From Chloroflexota bacterium (lineage in GTDB: Bacteria; Chloroflexota; Anaerolineae; Anaerolineales; UBA4823), in contig JAJUJL010000002.1 in the NCBI GenBank assembly GCA_029265355.1, forward strand, positions 124,001-188,000: a stretch of 64,000 nt of DNA, read 5' to 3'. The notes below the pieces were generated by a model that was not told the DNA's origin, did not search any database, and saw only the letters and a list, made by a program, of their open reading frames with translations. Position numbers and translations under genes: made by a program. Below, in pieces: positions 52,728-60,610 of the stretch. The first letter of the stretch is position 1; every line of letters begins with the position of its first letter.

Positions 52728-53464
52728 TACTGGCTTCCTCCAGTTGATTGGCTTTCTGCATTTTCGCCGGTCAGGCGTTCATATTCCAGCGCGTGATACT
52801 CACGCATGTCCCGTTCGTTGAGCCAACCGGTAAATATACTGAGGTTCAACCGCTCAAGATGGACATGGTAAATGTGCCAGATCAGTACAAAGATAGCGGC
52901 AACGATGGCTTCTGTGCTGTGGGCTAATTTTGCGGCTGGTATGATGCCTCCGGGTAGAAACGAGGTCACAGCGATTGGGAACCAAATAATAAAGCCCGAT
53001 ATTACCATGATACCGATGCCAAAAAACAGAAACCAGTAGGTGATTTTTTGCTCGAAATTATATTTCCGAAACCTGGGCTTCTCTTTGGTCAAGAAGAGCA
53101 AATAGCGCAGCATTTGCCAGGCATCGCTGATGTCCTGCCAATCGGGGAAGATGGCGGATGACAGGCGCCTGCGCGACAACAGGTATAGTCCCTTGAACAA
53201 GTGATAAGCCACCTCCAGGGTGAGCAAAACTGCAAATATGTGATGAACCTGTTGGATGAAGTTCAATCTTTCCGGCGTCGATAAGAGATGTTGGCTCCAG
53301 GTGGCTGTCCGATATTTTTGCGGCAGCCCGGTGAGGAAGAGCGCCAGGGTACTGATGATAATGATCGTATGTTCCCACCTTTGCCCGAGAGAGAAACGAT
53401 GGAATACCCTTAGTACAGCGGCTTGATCATTCTCGACGGATTTCAGACTCTCAGGTATGCTCAT
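52727..53464 (-). CDS. Cytochrome b561-type membrane subunit
   Basis: A 245-residue b-type cytochrome with four main helices and conserved His in RFSLGQRWEHTIIIIS, IQQVHHIFAVLL and HIYHVHLERLN, the pattern of FdnI-like quinol-oxidising subunits. It is paralogous to the b domain at 50237 but lacks the c domain. The ATG at 53464 overlaps the nonaheme stop by 4 nt and follows GGAGGG, so the 24-residue longer frame is rejected. It probably links quinol to the nonaheme cytochrome. Confidence 0.87.
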   Translation of the reverse strand: MSIPESLKSVENDQAAVLRVFHRFSLGQRWEHTIIIISTLALFLTGLPQKYRTATWSQHLLSTPERLNFIQQVHHIFAVLLTLEVAYHLFKGLYLLSRRRLSSAIFPDWQDISDAWQMLRYLLFLTKEKPRFRKYNFEQKITYWFLFFGIGIMVISGFIIWFPIAVTSFLPGGIIPAAKLAHSTEAIVAAIFVLIWHIYHVHLERLNLSIFTGWLNERDMREYHALEYERLTGENAESQSTGGSQ

Positions 53465-54555
53465 CGCAGAGCCCTCCGGCCGCGCTCGACAGTGGCGCGA
53501 ATGATTTGTAGCAGCACATAGATGGCAGAAATCCACAGCACTACAGGCGTAAACGAGGTGTAGAAAAGATTCGTATAGTAAACAAACGGCGTCCGTTCCC
53601 GACTGATTTCATTGTGACCGGTCCACGCGCCAGTCCAATTTGGACCAGCATTGGGGTGACATTTCTGGCAGGTAGCCAGCAAATTGGCAGGATTGACGGA
53701 CGAAGCAGGATCATCGGTTTTCAAGATATCGTGCACACCGTGACAGTCGATGCACAAGGCGCTTTCATGCCAGATGGTTGGCCAACGAGCCTTGTAAACC
53801 GTAACATCCACCCCGTGCCACGATAATTTGTAGAGGTTGTACACATCTGCATTCAATCCATACTTCGCCATCAGCTCTTGATCTGCGTGGCAATTGGCGC
53901 ACAATTCCGGCGAGGCGATCAGGAAACTTTCCAGCCGCGGATCCTGGATATTGTGCACACCATGACAATCCGTGCACACTGGCACGTCCGGATTATCTTC
54001 TTGGATCAGCGCGCCGCCGTGGACACTGGTGGCGTATTGATCGTAGATTTCGGTATGACACTTTCCACAGGTTGTTGAGACTAAGCTGCGCGGGTGATTG
54101 GGAGATTTTATGTCATGTGTCCCATGGCAGTCGGTGCAGATCGGAGCGGCAAGATTTCCCGCCTCGGCGACCTGGGCGTGCATGCTATCCATGGTCTTAT
54201 CGTAGTTGACAGAATGGCAGCTCTGGCATGCCAGGTAATAGGCGCGTGAAAGGTCTCGCTTAGTCCCATATTCCAACTTGGGGTGAGGGTAAGTTTGAAT
54301 TTCTGCGTGGCAGGCATTGCAGGTGATGCCTTTTGCAGCATGGATCGACTGTTCAAGCATCTCGGGAGAGATGTAAAGGGATAGCGTTTCGCCGCTTTCC
54401 ATGGTTAAAGTCAGTTCAGGGTTCCCATGGCAAGACAAGCAATATTCTTCTGTACCTTCCGCAAGAGCAGTCGCAGGAAAAAAGAAGAATACCAGCAAAA
54501 GCAGCCCGATGCCAAACCAAAACGTGCGTGAGAGGACGAGTTTATGCATGATCAT
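53461..54555 (-). CDS. Nonaheme c-type cytochrome, copy 1
   Basis: A 364-residue exported cytochrome. Signal helix at about 10-30 (FWFGIGLLLLVFFFFPATALA), nine CXXCH motifs (CLSCH, CNACH, CQSCH, CTDCH, CGKCH, CTDCH, CANCH, CIDCH, CQKCH) and a C-terminal anchor helix around YTSFTPVVLWISAIYVLLQI. The same heme order and the same C-terminal FVYYTNLFY-type segment occur in copy 2. The ATG at 54555 has AAGGAG 9 nt upstream; the longer frame would run into the preceding small gene. Confidence 0.88.
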   Translation of the reverse strand: MIMHKLVLSRTFWFGIGLLLLVFFFFPATALAEGTEEYCLSCHGNPELTLTMESGETLSLYISPEMLEQSIHAAKGITCNACHAEIQTYPHPKLEYGTKRDLSRAYYLACQSCHSVNYDKTMDSMHAQVAEAGNLAAPICTDCHGTHDIKSPNHPRSLVSTTCGKCHTEIYDQYATSVHGGALIQEDNPDVPVCTDCHGVHNIQDPRLESFLIASPELCANCHADQELMAKYGLNADVYNLYKLSWHGVDVTVYKARWPTIWHESALCIDCHGVHDILKTDDPASSVNPANLLATCQKCHPNAGPNWTGAWTGHNEISRERTPFVYYTNLFYTSFTPVVLWISAIYVLLQIIRATVERGRRALR

Positions 54556-54760
54556 GCAGCGCGTCTCCTTGATTGTGGTTGATGGGCTTGTTTTCACCAT
54601 TCTGATTCCCATCCCAATTCTTTGGTGGTTTGGGTGGTTCTTGCAGCAACCCCCACCGACGCAGCAGGTATGTGATGCCCAGCATGATGAAAAGGGGAAT
54701 GATGCAGCGCGCCACAAAAAAAAGTATGACGATGAAAGGGTTTGCTCCGGAGTCTTGCAT
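54542..54760 (-). CDS. Small single-helix membrane protein heading the cytochrome operon
   Basis: A 72-residue protein with one long hydrophobic segment (about residues 8-32, FIVILFFVARCIIPLFIMLGITY) followed by a hydrophilic Pro/Asn/Lys tail. Family unknown. It has GGAGG before the start, and its stop overlaps the nonaheme start by 14 nt, so it is coupled to the cytochrome operon and may be an assembly or anchoring factor (inference). Confidence 0.7.
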   Translation of the reverse strand: MQDSGANPFIVILFFVARCIIPLFIMLGITYLLRRWGLLQEPPKPPKNWDGNQNGENKPINHNQGDALHDHA

Positions 54761-54844
54761 GGCATCCTCCTATATTGCGGGCTCGGGTCAGAAGATGAGC
54801 AGGCCAGGTAAAATAGCCACAATCAAACACCGGTAATTACTCAA

Positions 54845-54872
54845 AGTATAATCTAAATTTAACTATTTTTAA
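54845..54872 (-). promoter_or_regulatory. Candidate promoter of the cytochrome/two-component operon
   Basis: On the minus strand TTAAAA (54867-54872) and TATACT (54845-54850) are 16 bases apart, about 85 nt upstream of the first small gene. The -35 is poor, so activation by a regulator would be expected. Confidence 0.4.
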
Positions 54873-54917
54873 GATTTATGAAGACCCGGCGCACAGGACT
54901 CCTGAGTGGCAGCGAGC

Positions 54918-54945
54918 TGTGGACAAGAGCCGGCTCTTGTCCACA
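54918..54945. repeat. 28-bp perfect palindrome
   Basis: TGTGGACAAGAGCC is followed directly by its exact reverse complement. It lies in the 324-nt gap between the small membrane gene (54760) and the end of the NrfD gene (55085). No U-run follows on either strand. It could be a terminator-like hairpin for the NrfD operon or a protein-binding site. The rest of the gap holds the candidate promoter and nothing else I can name. Confidence 0.6.
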
Positions 54946-55084
54946 TCTCGCCTGCAATCTTCCACATCAAACGCTCGAGGGAAATTGCTCACGCAATTGA
55001 AACAATTAGCGCTCAACAGTTTGTGAGAAGAGGAGAGTGCACGCAGTCAAACTAGCGGTAATTTCCATCAAAGATATCGACCCA

Positions 55085-56305
55085 TTATTCATGGTGATTG
55101 CTGAAGAGCGGCAGGAATTTTACACCCAGGGTCATCATCAGCGCAGCATAGCCGAAAATCCCGATGGCAATGCCAAACTCGATCAGGTTTGGCGTGTAAG
55201 TACCAGCCGGAACGATGTACTGTGTGCCTGGCGAGTAGCTCAGAGGAACAAACAAGCCGGTCACAGTGACATTCCAGCGGTTGAAAATGATTCCGATGGC
55301 TGCGCAGAGCGCCCCGATGACCAGGTTCAAGGGCTTCTTATTGTATCTTGGCAATAAGAACATCATCACCGGTATCACCAGGCCGATGATAATCTCGCCA
55401 ACCCAGAAGCCGAAGTTGTAGGGAGTCTGTTGGTTCAGCAAGCTCAAGGCTTTGCTCACCGCTGGCGTGCGCCCATAATAGGTCACAGCAGCGAGATCCC
55501 AAAACTTGAGATAAGCATAGACCAGGAGAGCATAACCGGAGAAGCGGCTGATGGTGCGCAATAGATCATGGGGGACATGACGCTTGCCGGTGAGCCACTC
55601 AATGATATATGCCATTGCCATGGTCAATGCAGGGCCTACTGCTACGGCCGAGAGGATAAACATGATTGGCATGCTCGGTTTGAACCAGATTGGCCTGGAC
55701 TTCACGATGCCGTAGGTCGCTCCCAGTGAAGACTGGTGCAGCAAAGAGACGAAAACGCCTCCCAACGCGAGCACCGGGGCGACTTTGTGCAGCGTGGAAG
55801 CCACCTTACGCAACCAAGGCCAACGATCGAAAAAGGGAGCTTCGACGACAACCGGAAAGAACTCCAGGATCATGATCGTCAGGTAGATCGTGATACACCA
55901 GGTGATTTCCCACAAGACTGAGTGCACATTCCAATAGACCCAGGGATGCCAAAAGCGATCGGGGCGCCCGATGTCCATCACGAGTGTCAGGAGGGCGGAG
56001 GTGTAGCCGATAAATCCAACGAATACTGCCAGACGGACGATCGGCTGGAAATTTTTTAATCCAAACAGGTAAACGACTGCGGATAATGTGAAAGCGCCCG
56101 CTCCCAATGCGATCGAGGAGAGATCGATTGTGATCCAAAGCCCCCAAGGAATGGTATCGCTCATGTTGGTTATGGTGAGGCCGTTGCGAAAAACCTCAAA
56201 GGCTGAAGCCAATCCGATGAGCAGGCATACAGCAATAAAAGACAGCCAGGATAAAAAGCCAGGGCTGATACCGGGCAGGCGGCGGAAGAACGTTGTACTT
56301 GCCAT
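55085..56305 (-). CDS. NrfD/PsrC-type membrane quinone-interacting subunit
   Basis: A 406-residue polytopic protein with about ten helices, matching polysulfide reductase NrfD family subunits: WGLWITIDLSSIALGAGAF, the RPDRFWHPWVYWNVHS block and LEFFPVVVEAPFF. These proteins handle quinol/quinone at the membrane and pair with a four-cluster ferredoxin-like subunit, here encoded 2 nt upstream. It is the last gene of the octaheme-FeS-NrfD module. Whether electrons flow into or out of the quinone pool cannot be said. Confidence 0.92.
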   Translation of the reverse strand: MASTTFFRRLPGISPGFLSWLSFIAVCLLIGLASAFEVFRNGLTITNMSDTIPWGLWITIDLSSIALGAGAFTLSAVVYLFGLKNFQPIVRLAVFVGFIGYTSALLTLVMDIGRPDRFWHPWVYWNVHSVLWEITWCITIYLTIMILEFFPVVVEAPFFDRWPWLRKVASTLHKVAPVLALGGVFVSLLHQSSLGATYGIVKSRPIWFKPSMPIMFILSAVAVGPALTMAMAYIIEWLTGKRHVPHDLLRTISRFSGYALLVYAYLKFWDLAAVTYYGRTPAVSKALSLLNQQTPYNFGFWVGEIIIGLVIPVMMFLLPRYNKKPLNLVIGALCAAIGIIFNRWNVTVTGLFVPLSYSPGTQYIVPAGTYTPNLIEFGIAIGIFGYAALMMTLGVKFLPLFSNHHE

Positions 56306-56307
56306 CT

Positions 56308-57132
56308 CTATAGGCCTTCCTTTGGAGGGATATAATAAACACTGGGTTCGGTGCCAAGCTCCTCGCGCAGTCGGAGGGTGGCGTTATTGGCGATCACTTT
56401 TGAGACCGGGCTATCAGGATCTTTTAAATCTCCAAATACGCGCGCTCCGACAGGGCAGGCAACGACACAAGCAGGCGTGGCTTCAGGATCGACTCCGGGT
56501 ACGAGGCCTCCAAGTAGACCTGCATCAATGCGGTGCTGGCAGAAGGTGCATTTTTCGATCACACCCCTGGGGCGCCGCTCAACTTCCGCAATACCCCAGG
56601 TGGGTATATAGGGGTTCACATCCGTTCGCTCTTCCCAATTGAACTTGCGGGCATCATACGGGCAAGCCACCTGGCAGTACCGGCAACCGATGCAACGTTC
56701 ATAATCCATAACCACAATGCCATCATCCCGCACATAGGTGGCTCTTACCGGGCACACTTCTGCACAGGGGGCATCCTGGCAGTGCAAACAAGGGCGGCTG
56801 AAGAAGAAAGTGTGTCCCGCGCTGGTCTTTTCTTCTACAACAATGTTCCAGGGCTTGTCGGTGTTGACATCGTTAACCGCGCTGCACGCGCGCAGGCAGT
56901 ACTCACACCCGATACATTTATCCAGGTCGATGACCATGCCCCAATGATGTGCGCCATTGGCGTGACCGGTCTTCTCGTCGCCTTCCAATTGCGCCTGCTT
57001 GAGGCGCGAGAATGGCGAGAGTGGGCCCACGGTCAACGCTTGGGCAGCGATTATAGAGCCGGCCGCGGTTCCTGCTAGGGTGAGGAAATCGCGACGGGTA
57101 AGATTTACTTTAACCTTTCGCTTCTTAGCCAT
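56308..57132 (-). CDS. Tat-exported 4Fe-4S protein (NrfC/HybA-like)
   Basis: A 274-residue iron-sulfur subunit. Twin-arginine signal LTRRDFLTLAGTAAG near residue 12, followed by four cysteine clusters: CIGCEYCLRAC, CLHCQDAPCAEVCP, CIGCRYCQVACP and CTFCQ...CVVACP, enough for four [4Fe-4S] centres. It is a standard electron relay between NrfD and a cytochrome or catalytic subunit. The ATG at 57132 is used (GAGGAAGAAG upstream), overlapping the octaheme stop by 8 nt. Confidence 0.93.
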   Translation of the reverse strand: MAKKRKVKVNLTRRDFLTLAGTAAGSIIAAQALTVGPLSPFSRLKQAQLEGDEKTGHANGAHHWGMVIDLDKCIGCEYCLRACSAVNDVNTDKPWNIVVEEKTSAGHTFFFSRPCLHCQDAPCAEVCPVRATYVRDDGIVVMDYERCIGCRYCQVACPYDARKFNWEERTDVNPYIPTWGIAEVERRPRGVIEKCTFCQHRIDAGLLGGLVPGVDPEATPACVVACPVGARVFGDLKDPDSPVSKVIANNATLRLREELGTEPSVYYIPPKEGL

Positions 57133-58114
57133 TGTCTTCTTCCTCGATGACCGTGATACGGCGGCTGACCACCCAGGCTGCAGCACCTCCAGTCAACAGA
57201 CCGACGATTGCACCCTGGGCCAGGCCCGTGTACAGACGGACATCGGCCTGAGCTTTGATGGTGCTGATCTCTTCTTCCTGCGAATGTACGAGCTGCTGAA
57301 GCTCTTCAAGACTGGGGGGTGGAGCAGAGGTGGAGCCCGTTAACTGGACGATCGTATCGCGGGTGTGAACGGTATCCTGGTGACAGCCAATGCAGGCATC
57401 GGAGCCCACCGAGAAGGTATGCCCGGTGGGAACAAGACCTTCGATGGGGTCTCCTTCGCGAGGTTTCGTGTACATGTGACAGTTGCTGCATTGCAGCCCG
57501 GAATTGGCATGGGTACCATGAGTAAAGGAGTCGCCTCGCTCTTTGTGGCAGTTGCTGCACAGCTCGGTCACTGTGGCAGCTTTTGGTTGTTGAGCATGGG
57601 GATCATGGCAGGACTTGCATTGAACTCCGGCCGCGTTGTGAGGGCTGGCGCGCCATTCATCCGTGGTGTTCTTGTGGCAGGTGCTGCACAACTCCGCATT
57701 GGGCTCGATGGGCATTTGCTGCAATGGGTGGCCGGGTTGGAAAGCTCCATGACAGGCTTCACAGCTCACACCTTCTTCGAAGAATTCCCCACTGGCAGGA
57801 TCATAACCGGTGGTATGGCAGGAAAGGCAAGATACAGCAGATCCTCTCTCAACCCAGTCTTTTTGGAAGATTGGGGATGAATAAGCATTGGCATGGCGGG
57901 TACCTTGCCACAAGGTTACGATCTGTTCATGGCATTCAGCGCATTTTTCTGCCCCTGTGTAAGAGGTAGACTGCGCTGGATGACCCTCCAATGGGGCGGC
58001 ATTAGCTGGTTGCGAAAGCCCAAGCAATGCGCCGAAGATCAAACAAATCATGAAAAAGACGGCGAAAACCAGGTGTGGAAATCTTCGGCGATTGGTGATC
58101 TGGGGAATCGTCAT
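57125..58114 (-). CDS. Octaheme c-type cytochrome with C-terminal membrane anchor
   Basis: A 329-residue cytochrome. Signal helix at about 12-35, eight CXXCH motifs (CAECH, CLSCH, CEACH, CSTCH, CKSCH, CSNCH, CSNCH, CIGCH), a coiled-coil-like stretch (LEELQQLVHSQEEEIS) and a terminal helix (GLAQGAIVGLLTGGAAAWVV). The architecture resembles the large cytochromes of quinone reductase/oxidoreductase complexes that include NrfC and NrfD. It starts the octaheme-FeS-NrfD transcript. Confidence 0.88.
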   Translation of the reverse strand: MTIPQITNRRRFPHLVFAVFFMICLIFGALLGLSQPANAAPLEGHPAQSTSYTGAEKCAECHEQIVTLWQGTRHANAYSSPIFQKDWVERGSAVSCLSCHTTGYDPASGEFFEEGVSCEACHGAFQPGHPLQQMPIEPNAELCSTCHKNTTDEWRASPHNAAGVQCKSCHDPHAQQPKAATVTELCSNCHKERGDSFTHGTHANSGLQCSNCHMYTKPREGDPIEGLVPTGHTFSVGSDACIGCHQDTVHTRDTIVQLTGSTSAPPPSLEELQQLVHSQEEEISTIKAQADVRLYTGLAQGAIVGLLTGGAAAWVVSRRITVIEEEDNG

Positions 58115-58147
58115 TGTGTACTCTCCATAGTTTAATTGGATAACTCA

Positions 58148-58165
58148 ACCCAATCACAATTGGGT
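58148..58165. promoter_or_regulatory. Inverted repeat upstream of the octaheme-FeS-NrfD operon
   Basis: ACCCAAT-CACA-ATTGGGT, a perfect 7-bp inverted repeat about 34 nt before the start of the octaheme gene. It could be an operator or a small mRNA leader hairpin. The remaining gap up to 58305 shows no other feature. Confidence 0.35.
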
Positions 58166-58305
58166 CGGATACCCAAGACTCACAGACTCCTACTATTTCA
58201 TTCTATGTAAATTTAGAATGGATGTAAGTAAGGAATGTCATGATCACACTGAGACAGATGTAATATGTGCAATTTGGAACGATTCTATTACGAGATTGGA
58301 GAGAC

Positions 58306-58340
58306 AAAAAATCAACCGCCTGGAAGAAACAGGCGGTTGA
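58306..58340 (-). terminator. Terminator of the collagen-like cytochrome gene
   Basis: An 11-bp stem (58312-58322 with 58330-58340, loop of 7) is followed on the minus strand by six T. It separates the lipoprotein cytochrome from the octaheme-FeS-NrfD operon. Confidence 0.92.
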
Positions 58341-58378
58341 TCAGATCTTAGATCACGATCTCGGCGGGTGCTTTTGAA

Positions 58379-59641
58379 TCAGGGACCGCTAATTGTGCTA
58401 TCAGCGCTGCGCGCGTGGTAGTCGATGGCAGCATTGGTCAATTCATCATCGCTTTTCGCAGAGCCGAGTCCTGCGCCATGACAATGGCGGCAGGCAAAGT
58501 CCAGGCCAATTTGTGACAAAGCGGTTTTGCCATCTTCAGAGAATTGACCAATCTGGTAAGGATCGATCGCCATGATATGGGTGCGAATATCGCCGGTAAA
58601 CTTCTCAGGCACGCCCCAGGCGCTGACCGTGATGCGAGGCATGTGGCATTCCAGACAGGATAGTCCCAGCAGTTTGTGCGACTCGTTGTTCTGGAACTTT
58701 GCCTGTTCAAAGTGGCAGTTTTCACACTGGGTGCGCGTCGTTGGCTGTTTTGCTTCTCTGAGCGAGACAACGCCGGTGTGGGGATCGTGACACACGACAC
58801 AGTCTAGCGTGATGTGCTTGCTCTGGAAAAGTTCCTCGTACTGCTCATGGTGCTGAATAAAACCGTCTTTGGCATCGACTGCTTCAATCGCGTTGCGAAT
58901 GTGGCACTCGCCGCAGGCTTCCGCATCACGATCGATCTCCATGCGATAGCCTTGTGGATTGGTGACGTGCAGGCTGCCAGGTCCGTGACATGCCTCGCAC
59001 TTAATGCCTGGTTCTGCCCAAGTGCCAACCAGGCCGGGCAAACCATCTTGATTTCCGGCAGGGCTATAGCCGGTGGTGTGACAAGCGCCGCAGTCGTAGG
59101 GCAGGTTCTCTGCGCCGGAGTTATAGGTCACCCAATCCGCATTTTTTCCCAGAATTGGGTTAGCCAGGTTGTATTGATTCAAGTAAGCGGTGTTCCCCGT
59201 GCTCCCGGGGGCGTCTGTAATGATATAGCCTTCTTTATTGATGAACCGGGCTTTCCAGTGGTAGCCGCCGATGACATACGAAATATCATCCCAGGTATAG
59301 CCTTCGGGGGGGTTGGGAACACTGCTGAACGGGTAATCTGGCGGTTGTCCATCGATCACCGGGTTAAGCTTCCAGGCATGGCCCGATTGCACAAAGGCTT
59401 CGGAGATTTCGGTGTGGCAGGCTGCACAGAGGTCAGCGCCGACATAGCTGGCTGCGGAGGAGGCGACATCGCCTGGCGGTCCGGGATCGCCTTTATCACC
59501 TTTCGGACCCTGGGGGCCTTCTGGTCCGGGAGGGCCAGCGGGGCCTGGTAAACCTTGTGGTCCGGCAGGGCCGGCGCAGGCGGTCATCAGCATAGACAGA
59601 ATAACCAGCATCAAGATTAGCAATAGAATTCTAGATCGCAT
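58379..59641 (-). CDS. Octaheme lipoprotein cytochrome with an N-terminal collagen-like segment
   Basis: A 420-residue protein. The signal peptide ends in a lipobox-like LMTAC at about residue 22, so it is probably a lipoprotein. Residues 23-60 are eleven or so Gly-X-Y triplets rich in Pro (GPAGPPGPEGPQGPKGDKGD and neighbours), a collagen-like stalk. Eight CXXCH motifs follow (CAACH, CGACH, CEACH, CGECH, CVVCH, CENCH, CLECH, CRHCH). The stalk could hold the heme domain away from the membrane and drive trimerisation (inference). It is monocistronic, with CAGGAGAAGAG before the start. Confidence 0.87.
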   Translation of the reverse strand: MRSRILLLILMLVILSMLMTACAGPAGPQGLPGPAGPPGPEGPQGPKGDKGDPGPPGDVASSAASYVGADLCAACHTEISEAFVQSGHAWKLNPVIDGQPPDYPFSSVPNPPEGYTWDDISYVIGGYHWKARFINKEGYIITDAPGSTGNTAYLNQYNLANPILGKNADWVTYNSGAENLPYDCGACHTTGYSPAGNQDGLPGLVGTWAEPGIKCEACHGPGSLHVTNPQGYRMEIDRDAEACGECHIRNAIEAVDAKDGFIQHHEQYEELFQSKHITLDCVVCHDPHTGVVSLREAKQPTTRTQCENCHFEQAKFQNNESHKLLGLSCLECHMPRITVSAWGVPEKFTGDIRTHIMAIDPYQIGQFSEDGKTALSQIGLDFACRHCHGAGLGSAKSDDELTNAAIDYHARSADSTISGP

Positions 59642-59758
59642 TCTCTTCTCCTGTTTTCAATGGATCTACTATGGGTGGATGGGAATTTCTGTGCTTACAT
59701 GATGACATTTTCAAGGTGTTCAGTATTCGGTTTATAGGATTAATGGTGGATTAACATT

Positions 59759-59771
59759 GGGTATTATACCC
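59759..59771. promoter_or_regulatory. Short perfect palindrome GGGTAT-T-ATACCC
   Basis: It lies about 120 nt upstream of the collagen-like cytochrome gene and 140 nt upstream of the divergent XRE gene. The TACCCTA part recalls NarL-type heptamers, but this is weak. Confidence 0.3.
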
Positions 59772-59836
59772 TAATAGTAGGAGATACCATTTTTACAGGG
59801 GAAATATTTATCAAGGTTGACGAGTGCCATACGTTC

Positions 59837-59863
59837 GATATAGTTGTATAATAATTCTATATC
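59837..59863 (+). promoter_or_regulatory. Promoter/operator of the XRE-cupin gene
   Basis: GATATAG (59837-59843) and CTATATC (59857-59863) form a perfect 7-bp inverted repeat with a 13-nt spacer that contains TATAAT (59847-59852), a likely -10 element about 57 nt before the start codon. Binding would block transcription, suggesting autorepression. Confidence 0.5.
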
Positions 59864-59908
59864 ACCCAAGGAAGTTCCATTCAGAAGAAGGCGGGGAGGA
59901 GCGTTCCC

Positions 59909-60562
59909 ATGGCGCTAATGGATTTTGAGCACAACTCGATTGATGTGGGCAGCAGGTTGCGAACTTTGCGAAATGAACGCCAGATGTCCATGCGCGCTCT
60001 CGCGCGAGCCAGCGGATTGTCCACGAATGCATTGAGCATGATTGAACGGGGGCGCACATCGCCATCGGTGAGCACACTTTACAAATTGGCTGAGGCCCTG
60101 GGAGTACCCATCACGGCTTTCTTCCGGATCGAACCGCCGAGACGTGAAATCGTTTTCCAGGCTTCTACGCTCCGCAACAGGGTGAATTTTCCGCGCGGAA
60201 TTTGGGAAGGACTTGGCGGCGAGGCATTTGTTGGAGGAGTGGAACCCTTCATGATAACGCTTGAACCAGGCGCCAATTCAGGGCGCTTTGGCATGGCGCA
60301 CAGTGGTCATGAGTTTGTGATGTGCCTTTCCGGGCAATTGGAATACGAGGTTGAAGATCAACGGTTTATTTTGAATCCGGGCGACAGCCTGTTATTTGCC
60401 GCCAATCTCCACCACCGCTGGCGGAATGCCGAGAAGACCACTTGCCGGGCTATTGTGGTGCTGTCGGGATTCGAGAAGGGCGAACGCCCCAGCGAATATC
60501 ATCTGCACCTGGAGGAAGTTGGGGATTCGGATGAGCCTGAATCTGGCGACGAAGACGTATGA
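59909..60562 (+). CDS. XRE-family regulator with cupin domain
   Basis: A 217-residue regulator. The HTH (about residues 14-70, GSRLRTLRNERQMSMRALAR, then TNALSMIERGRTSPSVSTLYKL) is joined to a C-terminal cupin (about 105-195) with ITLEPGANSG, HEFVMCLSGQLEYEV and NPGDSLLFAANLHHRWRN. This SinR/PuuR-like architecture typically senses a small metabolite, often an amine or amino acid. The target is unknown; the inverted repeat at 59837-59863 suggests autoregulation, and the divergent cytochrome gene could also be controlled. The acidic tail (DEPESGDEDV) is unusual. Confidence 0.9.
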   Translation: MALMDFEHNSIDVGSRLRTLRNERQMSMRALARASGLSTNALSMIERGRTSPSVSTLYKLAEALGVPITAFFRIEPPRREIVFQASTLRNRVNFPRGIWEGLGGEAFVGGVEPFMITLEPGANSGRFGMAHSGHEFVMCLSGQLEYEVEDQRFILNPGDSLLFAANLHHRWRNAEKTTCRAIVVLSGFEKGERPSEYHLHLEEVGDSDEPESGDEDV

Positions 60563-60610
60563 CATCACTTTGTGCCAAGTTTTCTACTATTCGTTATGCC
60601 GCATTCGTGC

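Noticed and set aside
53465..54822. Longer N-termini for the cytochrome genes (to 53536 and 54822)
   Set aside because: The extensions overlap upstream genes heavily, have no signal-peptide logic, and the internal ATGs have ribosome sites and coupled overlaps.
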